A DNA stretch of 64,000 nt from Streptomyces sp. NBC_01669 (GTDB lineage Bacteria > Actinomycetota > Actinomycetes > Streptomycetales > Streptomycetaceae): NCBI RefSeq assembly GCF_026339735.1, contig NZ_JAPEQG010000001.1, positions 4,774,001 to 4,838,000 on the forward strand, given 5' to 3'. Every line of letters starts with the position of its first letter. The stretch's first letter is position 1. Below are positions 16,625 to 24,387 of the stretch, piece after piece. Both the position numbers and the translations under genes were made by a program. Under the pieces are notes generated by a model that was given only the letters and a program-made list of their open reading frames with translations, did no database searches and was not told the origin of the DNA.

Positions 16625-17242
16625 TCAGCGCCGTGGGCGCGGGCGCGCAGGGGTGCGTGCCGGGGCACGGCTGGTCGTACGCGTCTCGGGCTCCGGATCC
16701 GTGGCGGCGGCCTCGGCGAGGCGGACCAGGCGCGACTCACAGTGGTCCAGCCAGCGGGCCTCGGCCTCCGCCTGGAAGATCAGCTGTTCCAGTACGAGCA
16801 GCCAGGCCACCTCGTCACGGTTGGCCGGGACGTCGGCGAGCGCCTGCGCCTTCAGCCGGGTGTAGTCCTGCATCGCCTTGACGGTGTGGTGGCGCTGCGA
16901 CTGGATGACGGCCCGGATGTCGACGCCGGGTGCACCGACCGCCATGGCGAGCTTGATCGCCAGCTCGTCGCGGGGCGGGTTGCTGCGGTCGACAGGTGTC
17001 TCGAACCAGCTGCGCAGTTCGGCACGTCCGCCGTCGGTGATCGAGTAGAGGGCGTGCCCCTGATCGTCCTCACCGTCCTGGACGACCATGCCGTCGCGCT
17101 CCAGCCGGCTCAGCGTGGTGTACACCTGGCCGACGTTCAGGGGCCAGGTGGAGCCGGTGCGGGACTCGAATTCGGTGCGGAGCTGGGAGCCGTAACGGGG
17201 ACCGCGCTCCAGAAGGGCCAGGAGCCCATGACGGATCGACAT
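16625..17242 (-). CDS. PadR family transcriptional regulator
   Basis: PadR repressor (205 aa), probably local regulator of the ABC exporter downstream. The winged HTH at the N-terminus reads SIRHGLLALLERGPRYGSQL... with WPLNVGQVYTTLSRLERDGMV, the family hallmark. The C-terminal Vir-type helical dimerisation domain covers about residues 95-180, then an Arg/Pro-rich tail. The ATG at 17242 fits the family start; longer versions run through the operator. A TATACA hexamer 8 bp upstream implies a leaderless transcript, and a palindrome covering the promoter and start codon implies tight autoregulation. Confidence 0.9.
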   Translation of the reverse strand: MSIRHGLLALLERGPRYGSQLRTEFESRTGSTWPLNVGQVYTTLSRLERDGMVVQDGEDDQGHALYSITDGGRAELRSWFETPVDRSNPPRDELAIKLAMAVGAPGVDIRAVIQSQRHHTVKAMQDYTRLKAQALADVPANRDEVAWLLVLEQLIFQAEAEARWLDHCESRLVRLAEAAATDPEPETRTTSRAPARTPARPRPRR

Positions 17243-17264
17243 ACTCAGTATGTATACCGAGTAT
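17241..17264. promoter_or_regulatory. PadR autoregulatory operator overlapping -10 and start codon
   Basis: A 24-bp dyad starts ATACTC and ends GAGTAT with inner GTAT/ATAC half-sites; only two of the twelve base pairs break symmetry. On the minus strand it covers a TATACA -10 hexamer and the ATG of the padR gene. Position and symmetry make it the likely PadR operator. Confidence 0.7.
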
Positions 17265-17302
17265 GTCGATCGGTGCAAGTCCCTGCCTTGCGCTCGCGCC
17301 CC

Positions 17303-18112
17303 TCAGCCGGTGCGGCGCATCCGGAACCCCAGGAAACCCAGACCCAGCCCGACCAGGGCTATTCCGGCGCCCAGCGACACCGTCTGCACTCGTCGCACGG
17401 CGGGAGTGTCGAGGGCCTGTGGCGCGAGTCGGCCCTCAGGCGGGGAGTCGCTCACCGCGGGCGTGACCGCGGGCACCGCGACGGGAGTCGTCATGACGGG
17501 CTGCACCTCGGGCTGCACCTCGGGCAGGCCGTGGGGGGTGTCGCGATGGGCGAGCTCCCCCGGAGAGAGCGGCCGGCCCGGCCGCGGGCGCCCTTCCCCG
17601 GCCTGCCGCCCGGCGAGCGGTGGCTGCGCCTCGGGGCGGGCCGACGGCTTGGCGGGCGGGCTCATGGATGACGAGGGGGAACGGGAGGGCGAGGCCGAGC
17701 GGGAGGGCGAGGCCGAGCGTGACGCCGAGGCGGAGGCGGAGGGCGAGGCCGAGCGTGAAGCCGAGGCGGAGGGGGTGGCCGGCCTGCGGGTCGACGTGGC
17801 CGGGGAGGGCGAGGACGGAAGCGTCGCGTGATCGGCCGAAGGGGTGACGGAGGGTCCGCCCGGCGGGCTGGCGGATGCATCGGAGGAGGCGGTGCCGGTC
17901 GGGGCGGCGGAGCTCGGGGGCGGGGAGTGCTCGGGGGGCGGCGGAGCGGCCACCGATTGGCCGGCCCGAGTCCGGGTCAGCCCCGGCGTACCACCGGAAG
18001 TGCGCTGGTCGGCGTGTGCCTGTCCCTGTGCCGGCCCCAAGGCCGCCCCCGCGGCTATCACCAGACAGGCCACACACCTCGACGACCATATGGAGAGGAG
18101 TGCTGAAGCCAT
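17303..18112 (-). CDS. Secreted Ser/Pro/Ala-rich protein with C-terminal membrane anchor
   Basis: Unrecognised 269-residue protein. An N-terminal signal peptide (CLVIAAGAALGPAQGQAHA, about residues 15-34) is followed by a long low-complexity stalk rich in Pro, Ser, Ala and Thr, including a SASPSRSASPSRSPSS-type repeat near residues 120-150. The final 30 residues hold a membrane helix (VSLGAGIALVGLGLGFLGF) and a basic tail RMRRTG. There is no LPXTG/LAXTG sortase motif, so anchoring is by the helix. It may be a wall-spanning stalk. It lies between the kinase and PadR genes, each apparently with its own promoter. No homologue comes to mind. Confidence 0.6.
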   Translation of the reverse strand: MASALLSIWSSRCVACLVIAAGAALGPAQGQAHADQRTSGGTPGLTRTRAGQSVAAPPPPEHSPPPSSAAPTGTASSDASASPPGGPSVTPSADHATLPSSPSPATSTRRPATPSASASRSASPSASASASRSASPSRSASPSRSPSSSMSPPAKPSARPEAQPPLAGRQAGEGRPRPGRPLSPGELAHRDTPHGLPEVQPEVQPVMTTPVAVPAVTPAVSDSPPEGRLAPQALDTPAVRRVQTVSLGAGIALVGLGLGFLGFRMRRTG

Positions 18113-18188
18113 GGGGCCAGCGTCACATGTGCCGATATGTCCGGCATCTCACATGCCTGTCCGGCGTCCCGGGCGCCCGTAAGGCGAA

Positions 18189-18221
18189 ACGGTCCGGCAC
18201 ACCTCACGCGTGCCGGACCGT
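18189..18221 (-). terminator. Intrinsic terminator after PASTA kinase gene
   Basis: Arms 18189-18200 and 18210-18221 form a perfect 12-bp stem (ACGGTCCGGCAC) with a 9-nt loop. It starts 22 bp downstream of the kinase stop codon on the minus strand and ahead of the Ser-rich protein gene. Confidence 0.8.
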
Positions 18222-18243
18222 CACTTCTCCCTGTGCGTGCGTC

Positions 18244-19881
18244 TCAGGCCGGGTCGCCCGTCGAGACGCGCAGCTCGAAGTGCGCGCCCTTCTCGTCCAT
18301 GGCGGTACCGGCGGACGGGAACTGTTCCAAGACCTGGTCCTCGGCGTAGGTGTTGCCGGGGACCTTGATCTTCTTGATCGTCCAGCCCGCGGCCGTGGCA
18401 CATTCCTTGGCGGAGAGATAGTCCTTGTACGTGAAGTCCGGCGCCTCGATCTTGCTCGGGTCGTCGCTGTCCTCGGAGGGGTCGGTGCAGTCTTCCGTCT
18501 TCATCGTCCGGTTCCGCTCCGGATCCTTGTGCTCGCCCGCCACCGGCGAGGTGCTCGGGTCACCGCCCTTGCCCGTGTCCGAGCCCGGGTCGTTCTTCAG
18601 CGACAGCACCGTGATCAGCCCGCCGATCGCGATCAGTGCCACCACGATCGAACCGACGATCACCGGCATGTTCCGCTTGCCGCCGCCACCGGCGCCACCG
18701 CCGCCACCCACCGGCTGCGGCGAGATCGTGTACGGCGTCGGGGCCGGGGTCCGGTACGCAGGGCTCGACTGCGGGTAGCCGTAGCTCGGCGACGGCGACG
18801 GCGTGGGCGCCGGGGTCGGCGGACCGTACAGGCCGGGCTGCTGCTGGTACTGCTGCGGCTGGTACGGCATCTGCACGCCCTGCGGCGCCTGCGTGGACTG
18901 GTCGACCGGCGGGAAGACCGCGGAGCCGACGCCCGAGCCGCTGTTCGCCGGTCCGGCCGCGCCGCCGATGATCATCGGGGCGCCCGTCTGGCCGCCGGCG
19001 TTCAGCACGCGCGTGATCTCGTCCTGCATCGCCGCCGCGCTGGGGAAGCGCTCGTTCGGGTTCTTCTTCAGTGCCCGGGCGACCAGTGCGTCCATCGCCG
19101 GGGTGATCGACCGGTTGATGGAGGACGGCGCGACTGGCTCCTCCTGGACGTGCGCGTACGCGATGGCGAGCGGCGAGTCCGCGTCGAACGGGATCCGTCC
19201 GGTCAGCAACTGGAACAGCATGATGCCGACCGAGTACAGGTCGGAGCGCGCGTCCACTCCACGGCCCAGGGCCTGTTCGGGGGAGAGGTACTGCGGGGTG
19301 CCGACGACCATGCCGGTCTGCGTCATCGACGTGACGCCCGACTGCATGGCGCGGGCGATGCCGAAGTCCATGACCTTCACGACGCCGCGCTTGGTCACCA
19401 TCACGTTGCCGGGCTTGATGTCGCGGTGGACCAGGCCCATTTCGTGGCTGGTGTCCAGCGCGGCCAGCACGTCGCCGGTGACCTTGAGTGCCTTGTCGGC
19501 CGGCATCGCGCCATAACTGCGGATGTCCGCCTGGAGTACGGAGCCGAGGGGCTCCCCCTCGACGTACTCCATGACGATGTACGGCATCAGCGCGCCGCCG
19601 AGCTCGTCCTCGCCGGTGTCGAAGACCGAGACGATGTTGGTGTGCTGCAGCTTGGCCACGGCCTGAGCCTCGCGACGGAACCGCTCACGGAAGGACTGCT
19701 CGCGCCCCAGCTCCGTGTGCAAGGTCTTGATCGCCACCTGACGGTCGAGCGCGGAGTCGTACGCCAGATATACGGACGCCATCCCGCCTTCGCCGAGCAG
19801 GTCGCGAAGCTGGTAGCGGCCGCCGGCGACCGAACCACCCGCGTAGCGACCCTGGGCGCCGTGTGCGCCGTCCTGGCTCAT
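18244..19881 (-). CDS. Transmembrane Ser/Thr protein kinase, PknB type with one PASTA-like domain
   Basis: Receptor-like kinase (545 aa). The cytoplasmic kinase domain has the glycine loop LGEGGMASVY, VAIK lysine, catalytic HRDIKPGN, DFGIA and GTPQYLSPEQ, within residues 20-280. A Pro/Gln/Tyr-rich juxtamembrane stretch and one membrane helix (MPVIVGSIVVALIAIGGLITVL, about residue 400-425) follow. The extracellular tail contains a single PASTA-like unit (SAKECATAAGWTIKKIKVPG), the type that senses peptidoglycan or lipid II fragments. Most PknB homologues carry four PASTA units; this one has one. The ATG at 19881 gives MSQDGAHGAQGRY. A second kinase is divergent, with 234 bp between this start and the leader ORF. 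Confidence 0.9.
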   Translation of the reverse strand: MSQDGAHGAQGRYAGGSVAGGRYQLRDLLGEGGMASVYLAYDSALDRQVAIKTLHTELGREQSFRERFRREAQAVAKLQHTNIVSVFDTGEDELGGALMPYIVMEYVEGEPLGSVLQADIRSYGAMPADKALKVTGDVLAALDTSHEMGLVHRDIKPGNVMVTKRGVVKVMDFGIARAMQSGVTSMTQTGMVVGTPQYLSPEQALGRGVDARSDLYSVGIMLFQLLTGRIPFDADSPLAIAYAHVQEEPVAPSSINRSITPAMDALVARALKKNPNERFPSAAAMQDEITRVLNAGGQTGAPMIIGGAAGPANSGSGVGSAVFPPVDQSTQAPQGVQMPYQPQQYQQQPGLYGPPTPAPTPSPSPSYGYPQSSPAYRTPAPTPYTISPQPVGGGGGAGGGGKRNMPVIVGSIVVALIAIGGLITVLSLKNDPGSDTGKGGDPSTSPVAGEHKDPERNRTMKTEDCTDPSEDSDDPSKIEAPDFTYKDYLSAKECATAAGWTIKKIKVPGNTYAEDQVLEQFPSAGTAMDEKGAHFELRVSTGDPA

Positions 19882-20183
19882 GACTTGCTTCCCCCTCGGC
19901 GCGCGTCTCACGCGAAGATCCGTATGACGGGCCAAGTCTGCCCGAGGGGTACGACACGTCAAGCCGGGTGCCCGTTCCGTGACCCTACGCACAAGAAGCG
20001 TCTCGGAAGCGTTACAGGAAAAGCATGGAATTTGCGTGAGTGGGGCGGCAGCCGGTTTGATGGCCCGTCCCTCTCAGGACCGGGTGTCCGGCAGAGCCTG
20101 TAGCGTGACGTGGCAATGCAGCAAGGCATGCAAGACACCGTGAGAACCCGCGGACGTGCGGACAGATACGACGGCGAGGACTG
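19882..20183. other. Divergent intergenic region between two Ser/Thr kinases
   Basis: About 300 bp carry the divergent kinase promoters. A TAGCGT hexamer at 20101-20106 lies 9 bp before the ATG of a 22-codon ORF that overlaps the plus-strand kinase start. I see no convincing -35 element and no strong hairpin or operator palindrome in the rest. Confidence 0.4.
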
Positions 20184-20184
20184 A
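20116..20184 (+). CDS. Possible 22-residue leader peptide coupled to the downstream kinase
   Basis: A short ORF beginning MQQGMQDTVRTRG runs from ATG 20116 to TGA 20182-20184, sharing the A of the kinase ATG (TGATG). Its ATG is only 9 bp downstream of a TAGCGT -10-like hexamer, so the mRNA could begin at or near this codon. Translation would end exactly at the kinase start, which has only a closely spaced GAGGA. It is charged, with no membrane character. It may be a leader peptide or merely fortuitous; it is not in the kinase frame. Confidence 0.4.
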   Translation: MQQGMQDTVRTRGRADRYDGED

Positions 20185-21749
20185 TGGCACCCGAACCCGA
20201 AGCAAACGGCGGCGGAGTTTCGGATGCGGCCGACTCCTGGGGCATAGGAGGTGTGGTCGGCGACGGACGTTACCGGATGACGCACCGGCTGGGCCGGGGT
20301 GGCATGGCCGAGGTCTTTGCCGCGGAGGACGTCCGGCTGGGACGTACGGTCGCGGTGAAGCTGCTCCGTTCCGATCTTGCCGAGGACCCGGTCTCGAAGG
20401 CCCGGTTCACGCGTGAGGCACAGTCCGTCGCGGGCCTCAACCACCATGCGATCGTCGCCGTGTACGACTCCGGTGAGGACGTCGTGGGCGGCCAGACCGT
20501 CCCGTACATCGTGATGGAGCTCGTCGAGGGCCGCACCATCCGCGATCTGCTGCTCAACGCCGAGGCGCCGCCGCCCGAGCAGGCGTTGATCATCGTCTCG
20601 GGGGTGCTGGAGGCCCTCGCGTACTCGCACCAGCACGGCATCGTGCACCGTGACATCAAGCCGGCCAACGTGATCATCACGAACTCCGGCGCGGTCAAGG
20701 TGATGGACTTCGGCATCGCCCGTGCGCTGCACGGCGCGCAGTCGACGATGACCCAGACCGGCATGGTCATGGGCACGCCGCAGTACCTCTCCCCCGAGCA
20801 GGCGCTGGGCAAGGCCGTCGACCACCGCTCCGACCTGTACGCCACCGGCTGTCTGCTCTACGAACTCCTCGCGCTGCGGCCCCCGTTCACGGGTGAGACA
20901 CCGCTCTCCGTGGTGTACCAGCACGTTCAGGACATTCCGGTCCCGCCGTCCGAGATCATGGACGCGGTGCCACCTGAGCTGGACGGGCTCGTCATGCGGT
21001 CGCTCGCGAAGGACCCGGACGACCGGTTCCAGAGCGCCGAGGAGATGCGCGGGCTGGTCCAGTACGGCCTGCAGATGCTCCAGGTGCAGGGCGGGCACAC
21101 GGGCACGTGGAACACCGGACCGGTCACCGCGCACGAGCGCGGCAACACCCCTGCCATGGGCATGCCCGGCGGGACGATGGCGATGGGGCACCCGCAGCAC
21201 GGGGACACCTCGCAGAGCCCGATCCTGCCGCCGATGAATCCGGACGACGGCGGGTACGACGGCGGACACCGCAGCGGTGGCGGCCGCGGCAAGCTCTGGC
21301 TGTTCGTCGTCCTCGCGCTGATCGCGATCGGGGCGGGTGTCGCCATCGCGGTGAACGCCGCGGACAACAACGACAAAAACCACCGGCAACCGCCCCCCAC
21401 GACCTCCAGCTCCCCTGCCACGAAGGAGAGTTCGGCGGAGCCGACCGACGAGCAGACGGACATCGTCCCGCCGCCGGCCGACACCACCGGTGGCGAGCAG
21501 CAGTCGAGCAAACCGCCGTCCTTCTCCTCGTCCCCCTCGCCGAGCAAGCCGTCCGAGACCCCGTCCGACACGGCCACCCCGCCGGACACCGGCACGTCCG
21601 ACGGCACGACGAACGAGGGCACGACCGGTGGCGAGACCCCGGCGCCGAGTGACACGGCCACCGCTCCGGGCACGCCGGGCGGCGGCGACGTCGCCGGTGC
21701 GGACGGCGGCAGCCCCGGTGGCAGCGCGGTCGGCGGTACGCCTCAGTAG
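20184..21749 (+). CDS. Transmembrane Ser/Thr protein kinase without PASTA domains
   Basis: A 521-residue kinase paralogous to the one on the opposite strand. The kinase domain (about residues 30-290) has LGRGGMAEVF, VAVK, HRDIKPAN, DFGIA and GTPQYLSPEQALG. One membrane helix (LWLFVVLALIAIGAGVAIAV, about 370-390) leads to an outer segment of about 130 residues. That segment is nearly all Thr, Ser, Pro, Gly and Glu with no recognised sensor fold, possibly a wall-embedded stalk. The ATG at 20184 overlaps the stop of a 22-codon leader ORF. It is convergent with the phosphotransferase gene, 23 bp away. Confidence 0.9.
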   Translation: MAPEPEANGGGVSDAADSWGIGGVVGDGRYRMTHRLGRGGMAEVFAAEDVRLGRTVAVKLLRSDLAEDPVSKARFTREAQSVAGLNHHAIVAVYDSGEDVVGGQTVPYIVMELVEGRTIRDLLLNAEAPPPEQALIIVSGVLEALAYSHQHGIVHRDIKPANVIITNSGAVKVMDFGIARALHGAQSTMTQTGMVMGTPQYLSPEQALGKAVDHRSDLYATGCLLYELLALRPPFTGETPLSVVYQHVQDIPVPPSEIMDAVPPELDGLVMRSLAKDPDDRFQSAEEMRGLVQYGLQMLQVQGGHTGTWNTGPVTAHERGNTPAMGMPGGTMAMGHPQHGDTSQSPILPPMNPDDGGYDGGHRSGGGRGKLWLFVVLALIAIGAGVAIAVNAADNNDKNHRQPPPTTSSSPATKESSAEPTDEQTDIVPPPADTTGGEQQSSKPPSFSSSPSPSKPSETPSDTATPPDTGTSDGTTNEGTTGGETPAPSDTATAPGTPGGGDVAGADGGSPGGSAVGGTPQ

Positions 21750-21772
21750 AGCCCCTGTGGCCCTGCCCGCCC

Positions 21773-22804
21773 TCACCCCGTGAAGGCGTCGCGCACCGCC
21801 TCGTACTCCCGCGTCCACCAGACCGCCAGGGCCGACACCGCAGGAAACTGCGGGTCGGCCCTTCGGTCGTCCAGGCGGTAGCGCCAGCGTAGTATCCAGA
21901 AGTCGTTGAGCCGCTCCCACCACACCCGGTGCACCGCGGCGGCCAGCTCGCAGGTGCCCGCCCCGACCGCACACCGGTAGGCCCGTGCGAAGGCCCGTAC
22001 CCTCGCCAGGTCCAGTTTCCCGGCGGGCTGTACGAAGAAGATCGCCGCGGCTCGTACCGCCTCCTCGGCGCGCGGCTGCACCCCCAGCCGGTCCCAGTCG
22101 ATGATCGCCACCGGGTCGGCGTCCCGGTACAGCACGTTCAGCGGGTGGAAGTCGCCGTGCACCCAGCCGGTCGCCGGGATGTCGGGGGTGGGCGGCCGGC
22201 GGTCGGCGTGCCGTTCCAGCAGGGCACGCCGCTCGACGAGGCGGTGCTCGGCCAGTTCGTCGAAGGAGTCCCGGGGGCGGCGGTCCCGCGCCGCGGCCAG
22301 CAGGTCGTCGATCAGCGCGAACGTGTCGACGGCGTCCGGGCTGGCATGCCCGCGCCCCCCGGTCGCCCCCGTCTCCATCACCTGCGCGAGCCCCGTGTGT
22401 ACGGCTCCGAGGAGCGTCCCGAGCCGTTCCGACTGCGCGAGGGTCAGCTGGGCGCCGACGCGGTGCAGTCCGTCCACCCAGGGGTGCAGTGCGTAGCACC
22501 GGCCGTCGATCTCCGTGACCGTGTCACCCTCCGTGTCCTCGACGGGTGGGGCGACCGGAACCCCCAGCGACTGCAGCCGCTGGGTGGCGCGGTGCTGGCG
22601 GACGATCGTCGCGCGGTCGCCGGTGGAGTCGTCGAGGTGGTGTTTGAGGAAGTACGAGCCGCGGGTGGTGGAGACGCGGTAGCCGTGGTTGAGGAGGCCC
22701 TTGGTGAGGGGCTTGCAGCTGAGGGGGTCACCGGTGTCCGGGTAGCGGCGCAGCACCTCGCCGACCGGAGGAACAGGCTGGAGGATGACAGATGAGCGCG
22801 GCAC
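21773..22804 (-). CDS. Aminoglycoside phosphotransferase (APH/ChoK) family protein
   Basis: A 343-residue kinase-like phosphotransferase. Its catalytic loop VHGDFHPLNVLY (about residues 222-233) and metal-binding IIDWDRLG (about 240-247) are those of the APH/choline kinase superfamily. An N-terminal lobe SYFLKHH supplies the ATP-binding lysine. The start is GTG 22804, 15 bp after the stop of the preceding FMN-binding protein, so the two probably share an mRNA. The substrate is unknown; members of this family phosphorylate many small hydroxyl compounds, and an antibiotic resistance role should not be assumed. Confidence 0.82.
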   Translation of the reverse strand: MPRSSVILQPVPPVGEVLRRYPDTGDPLSCKPLTKGLLNHGYRVSTTRGSYFLKHHLDDSTGDRATIVRQHRATQRLQSLGVPVAPPVEDTEGDTVTEIDGRCYALHPWVDGLHRVGAQLTLAQSERLGTLLGAVHTGLAQVMETGATGGRGHASPDAVDTFALIDDLLAAARDRRPRDSFDELAEHRLVERRALLERHADRRPPTPDIPATGWVHGDFHPLNVLYRDADPVAIIDWDRLGVQPRAEEAVRAAAIFFVQPAGKLDLARVRAFARAYRCAVGAGTCELAAAVHRVWWERLNDFWILRWRYRLDDRRADPQFPAVSALAVWWTREYEAVRDAFTG

Positions 22805-22819
22805 TCGCCAGATGGTAGA

Positions 22820-23248
22820 TCACGCTGCGTGTCGGTTCGCCTGACTTGCGTGGAAGCCCAGAGTGTGCACCGTGACGAAGTGCGGAGCGAGGCGGAGAAA
22901 GACCGGCTCGAAGGGTTCGCCGTTGACCTCCCGAGGTGCCGCACCGAAGCGCTCGCGCTGCTCCTCGGTCGGATGCACGATCTCGGCAGGGCCGGTGAAC
23001 TGGACCGACCACAGGTCGCCGCCGTCGCCGGAGGTCACCGCGTTGAAATTGTCCGCCCCGTAGGCGACGACGGTGCCGTCGCACGAGGCGTGGTACCCGA
23101 GTCCGCTGTGCATCCGCAGGACGACGTGGCCGTCGATCACGATGTGACGGGCCACCGCCAGATACGGGAGCGCCCGCCGGGTCGTCGCCAGCCGGCCGTA
23201 CGGCACCCGGGCAAGCAGCTCGATCGCTTGCAGTTCCTCAGAGGACAT
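22820..23248 (-). CDS. Pyridoxamine 5'-phosphate oxidase-related FMN-binding protein
   Basis: A 142-residue split-barrel flavoprotein of the PNPOx-like group. The early LLARVPYGRLATT segment and VVLRMHSGLGYHASCDGTVVAYGADNFN match the small actinobacterial members that bind FMN, heme or F420. The ATG at 23248 has GGAG 6 bp upstream; a GTG 9 bp further up is weaker. It is the first gene of a likely two-gene unit with the phosphotransferase. The exact cofactor and substrate cannot be told from the sequence. Confidence 0.75.
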   Translation of the reverse strand: MSSEELQAIELLARVPYGRLATTRRALPYLAVARHIVIDGHVVLRMHSGLGYHASCDGTVVAYGADNFNAVTSGDGGDLWSVQFTGPAEIVHPTEEQRERFGAAPREVNGEPFEPVFLRLAPHFVTVHTLGFHASQANRHAA

Positions 23249-23286
23249 GCGCTCCACTCTGCGATACGGCGGCGGGTACAGAAAGA

Positions 23287-23344
23287 GGCCGCGGCCCCGG
23301 GTGGTCCGGGACCAAAGTCCCGAAAGTCACCGGGGGCGCGGCCC
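23287..23344 (-). terminator. Two-tier GC hairpin after response regulator gene
   Basis: An inner stem (CGGGAC/GTCCCG, 23307-23312 with 23317-23322, loop CAAA) sits inside longer imperfect GC-rich arms at 23287-23303 and 23329-23344. It follows the response regulator stop on the minus strand and precedes the FMN protein start. Confidence 0.5.
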
Positions 23345-23389
23345 CGCCGGGGAGGAGGGAAGGCGCCCACGGCCCCGTCCCGTACCTGC

Positions 23390-24067
23390 TCAGCGCTGCT
23401 CGGCCTGGAGGCGCGCCACATAGGCGGCGGCCTGCGAGCGGCGCTCCATGCCCAGCTTGGAGAGCAGGCTGGAGACATAGTTCTTGATCGTCTTCTCGGC
23501 GAGATGGAGCCGTTCGCCGATCACCCGGTTCGTCAGCCCCTCGCCGATCAGATCGAGGATCTTGCGCTCCTGGTCGGTGAGGCTCGCGAGCTTGTCGTCA
23601 CCCCGGCCCTTCTTTCCCTCCCGAAGCCGCTCCAGGACACGCGCGGTCGCGACCGGGTCCAGCAGCGATTTTCCGGCCGCCACATCCCGTACCGCATTCA
23701 GCAGCTCATTGCCGCGGATCGCCTTCAGCACGTATCCCGACGCGCCCGCCATGATCGCGTCGAAGAGGGCTTCGTCATCGGCGTACGAGGTCAGCATCAG
23801 GCAGTGGATGCTGTCGTCCAGGGAACGGATCTCCCGGCAGACCTCCACCCCGCTGCCGTCCGGCAGCCGCACGTCGAGCACCGCCACATCGGGCCGGGTG
23901 GCGGGGATACGCACCAGTGCGTCCGCCGCCGTACCGGCTTCGCCGACGACTTCGATGTCGTCCTCGACCGAGAGAAGTTCATGGACCCCGCGTCGCACGA
24001 CCTCATGGTCGTCCAACAGAAATACGGTGATTTTTCCTTCTTCGCGCACAATCGCAGTCTCACACAC
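23390..24067 (-). CDS. LuxR-family response regulator, DevR/NarL type
   Basis: Two-domain response regulator (225 aa). The receiver starts ITVFLLDDHEVVRRG, has phospho-acceptor Asp in VAVLDVRLPDG and the conserved Lys in YVLKAIRG. The C-terminal LuxR HTH reads LTDQERKILDLIGEGLTNRVIGERLHLAEKTIKNYVSSLLSKL. No histidine kinase gene is adjacent, so it is an orphan here. Two GTG starts are possible: 24067 (close to a GGGAAGAGGGGA tract) and 24049; I took the longer one. It is divergent from the second bkd operon across 320 bp, which makes it a candidate regulator of that operon, although this is only positional. Confidence 0.85.
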   Translation of the reverse strand: MCETAIVREEGKITVFLLDDHEVVRRGVHELLSVEDDIEVVGEAGTAADALVRIPATRPDVAVLDVRLPDGSGVEVCREIRSLDDSIHCLMLTSYADDEALFDAIMAGASGYVLKAIRGNELLNAVRDVAAGKSLLDPVATARVLERLREGKKGRGDDKLASLTDQERKILDLIGEGLTNRVIGERLHLAEKTIKNYVSSLLSKLGMERRSQAAAYVARLQAEQR

Positions 24068-24387
24068 TCCCCTCTTCCCTGCCGCTGAACGGCGGGATAA
24101 CGTGCCGTTGTTCCGGCGGCCCGCAAGGCCGTTGCCAGTGCTGTGACCAGCGAGAGTTCCCGAATTTCTCGATTTACTTGGATATCCAAGCAAAATCGCA
24201 GGTCAGATAGGGTTTCGCAGTTGCGTGATGCACTGGGTAACGTGCCTTTGACAGGGCGCTCGCCGGGGCACCTGTCACGCCTGTTCCCGGCCGAGCGGCA
24301 CCCACCCCGTGCACGGGTACGGACACAGGCGAGCCGCACTGGTCTCCCGGCAGACCCCGGGGGCCGGACCGACGGAGGAGCACGCAC
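24068..24387. promoter_or_regulatory. Divergent control region of response regulator and second bkd operon
   Basis: The 320-bp region is notably AT-richer than its surroundings between 24150 and 24225. It holds the perfect 14-bp palindrome CTTGGATATCCAAG (24177-24190) and a CTCGAT element at 24168. I see no further gene. The palindrome lies about 200 bp upstream of the E1 alpha start, leaving room for promoters on both strands. Confidence 0.5.
24170..24198. promoter_or_regulatory. GATATC-centred palindrome, candidate operator of the second bkd operon
   Basis: The perfect dyad CTTGGATATCCAAG (24177-24190) is flanked by CGATTT on the left and AAAATCG on the right, giving an imperfect 29-bp palindrome. 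It shares the GATATC core and an adjoining CTCGAT with the repeats upstream of the other bkd operon (3340-3367), so the same Lrp-type regulator may bind both. Confidence 0.55.

Noticed and set aside
17303..18112. Sortase-anchored protein
   Set aside because: No LPXTG or LAXTG motif precedes the C-terminal helix.
21773..22804. Aminoglycoside resistance gene
   Set aside because: Only the general APH/ChoK motifs are visible. The family is broad and the context is a core genome region with an FMN-binding protein.
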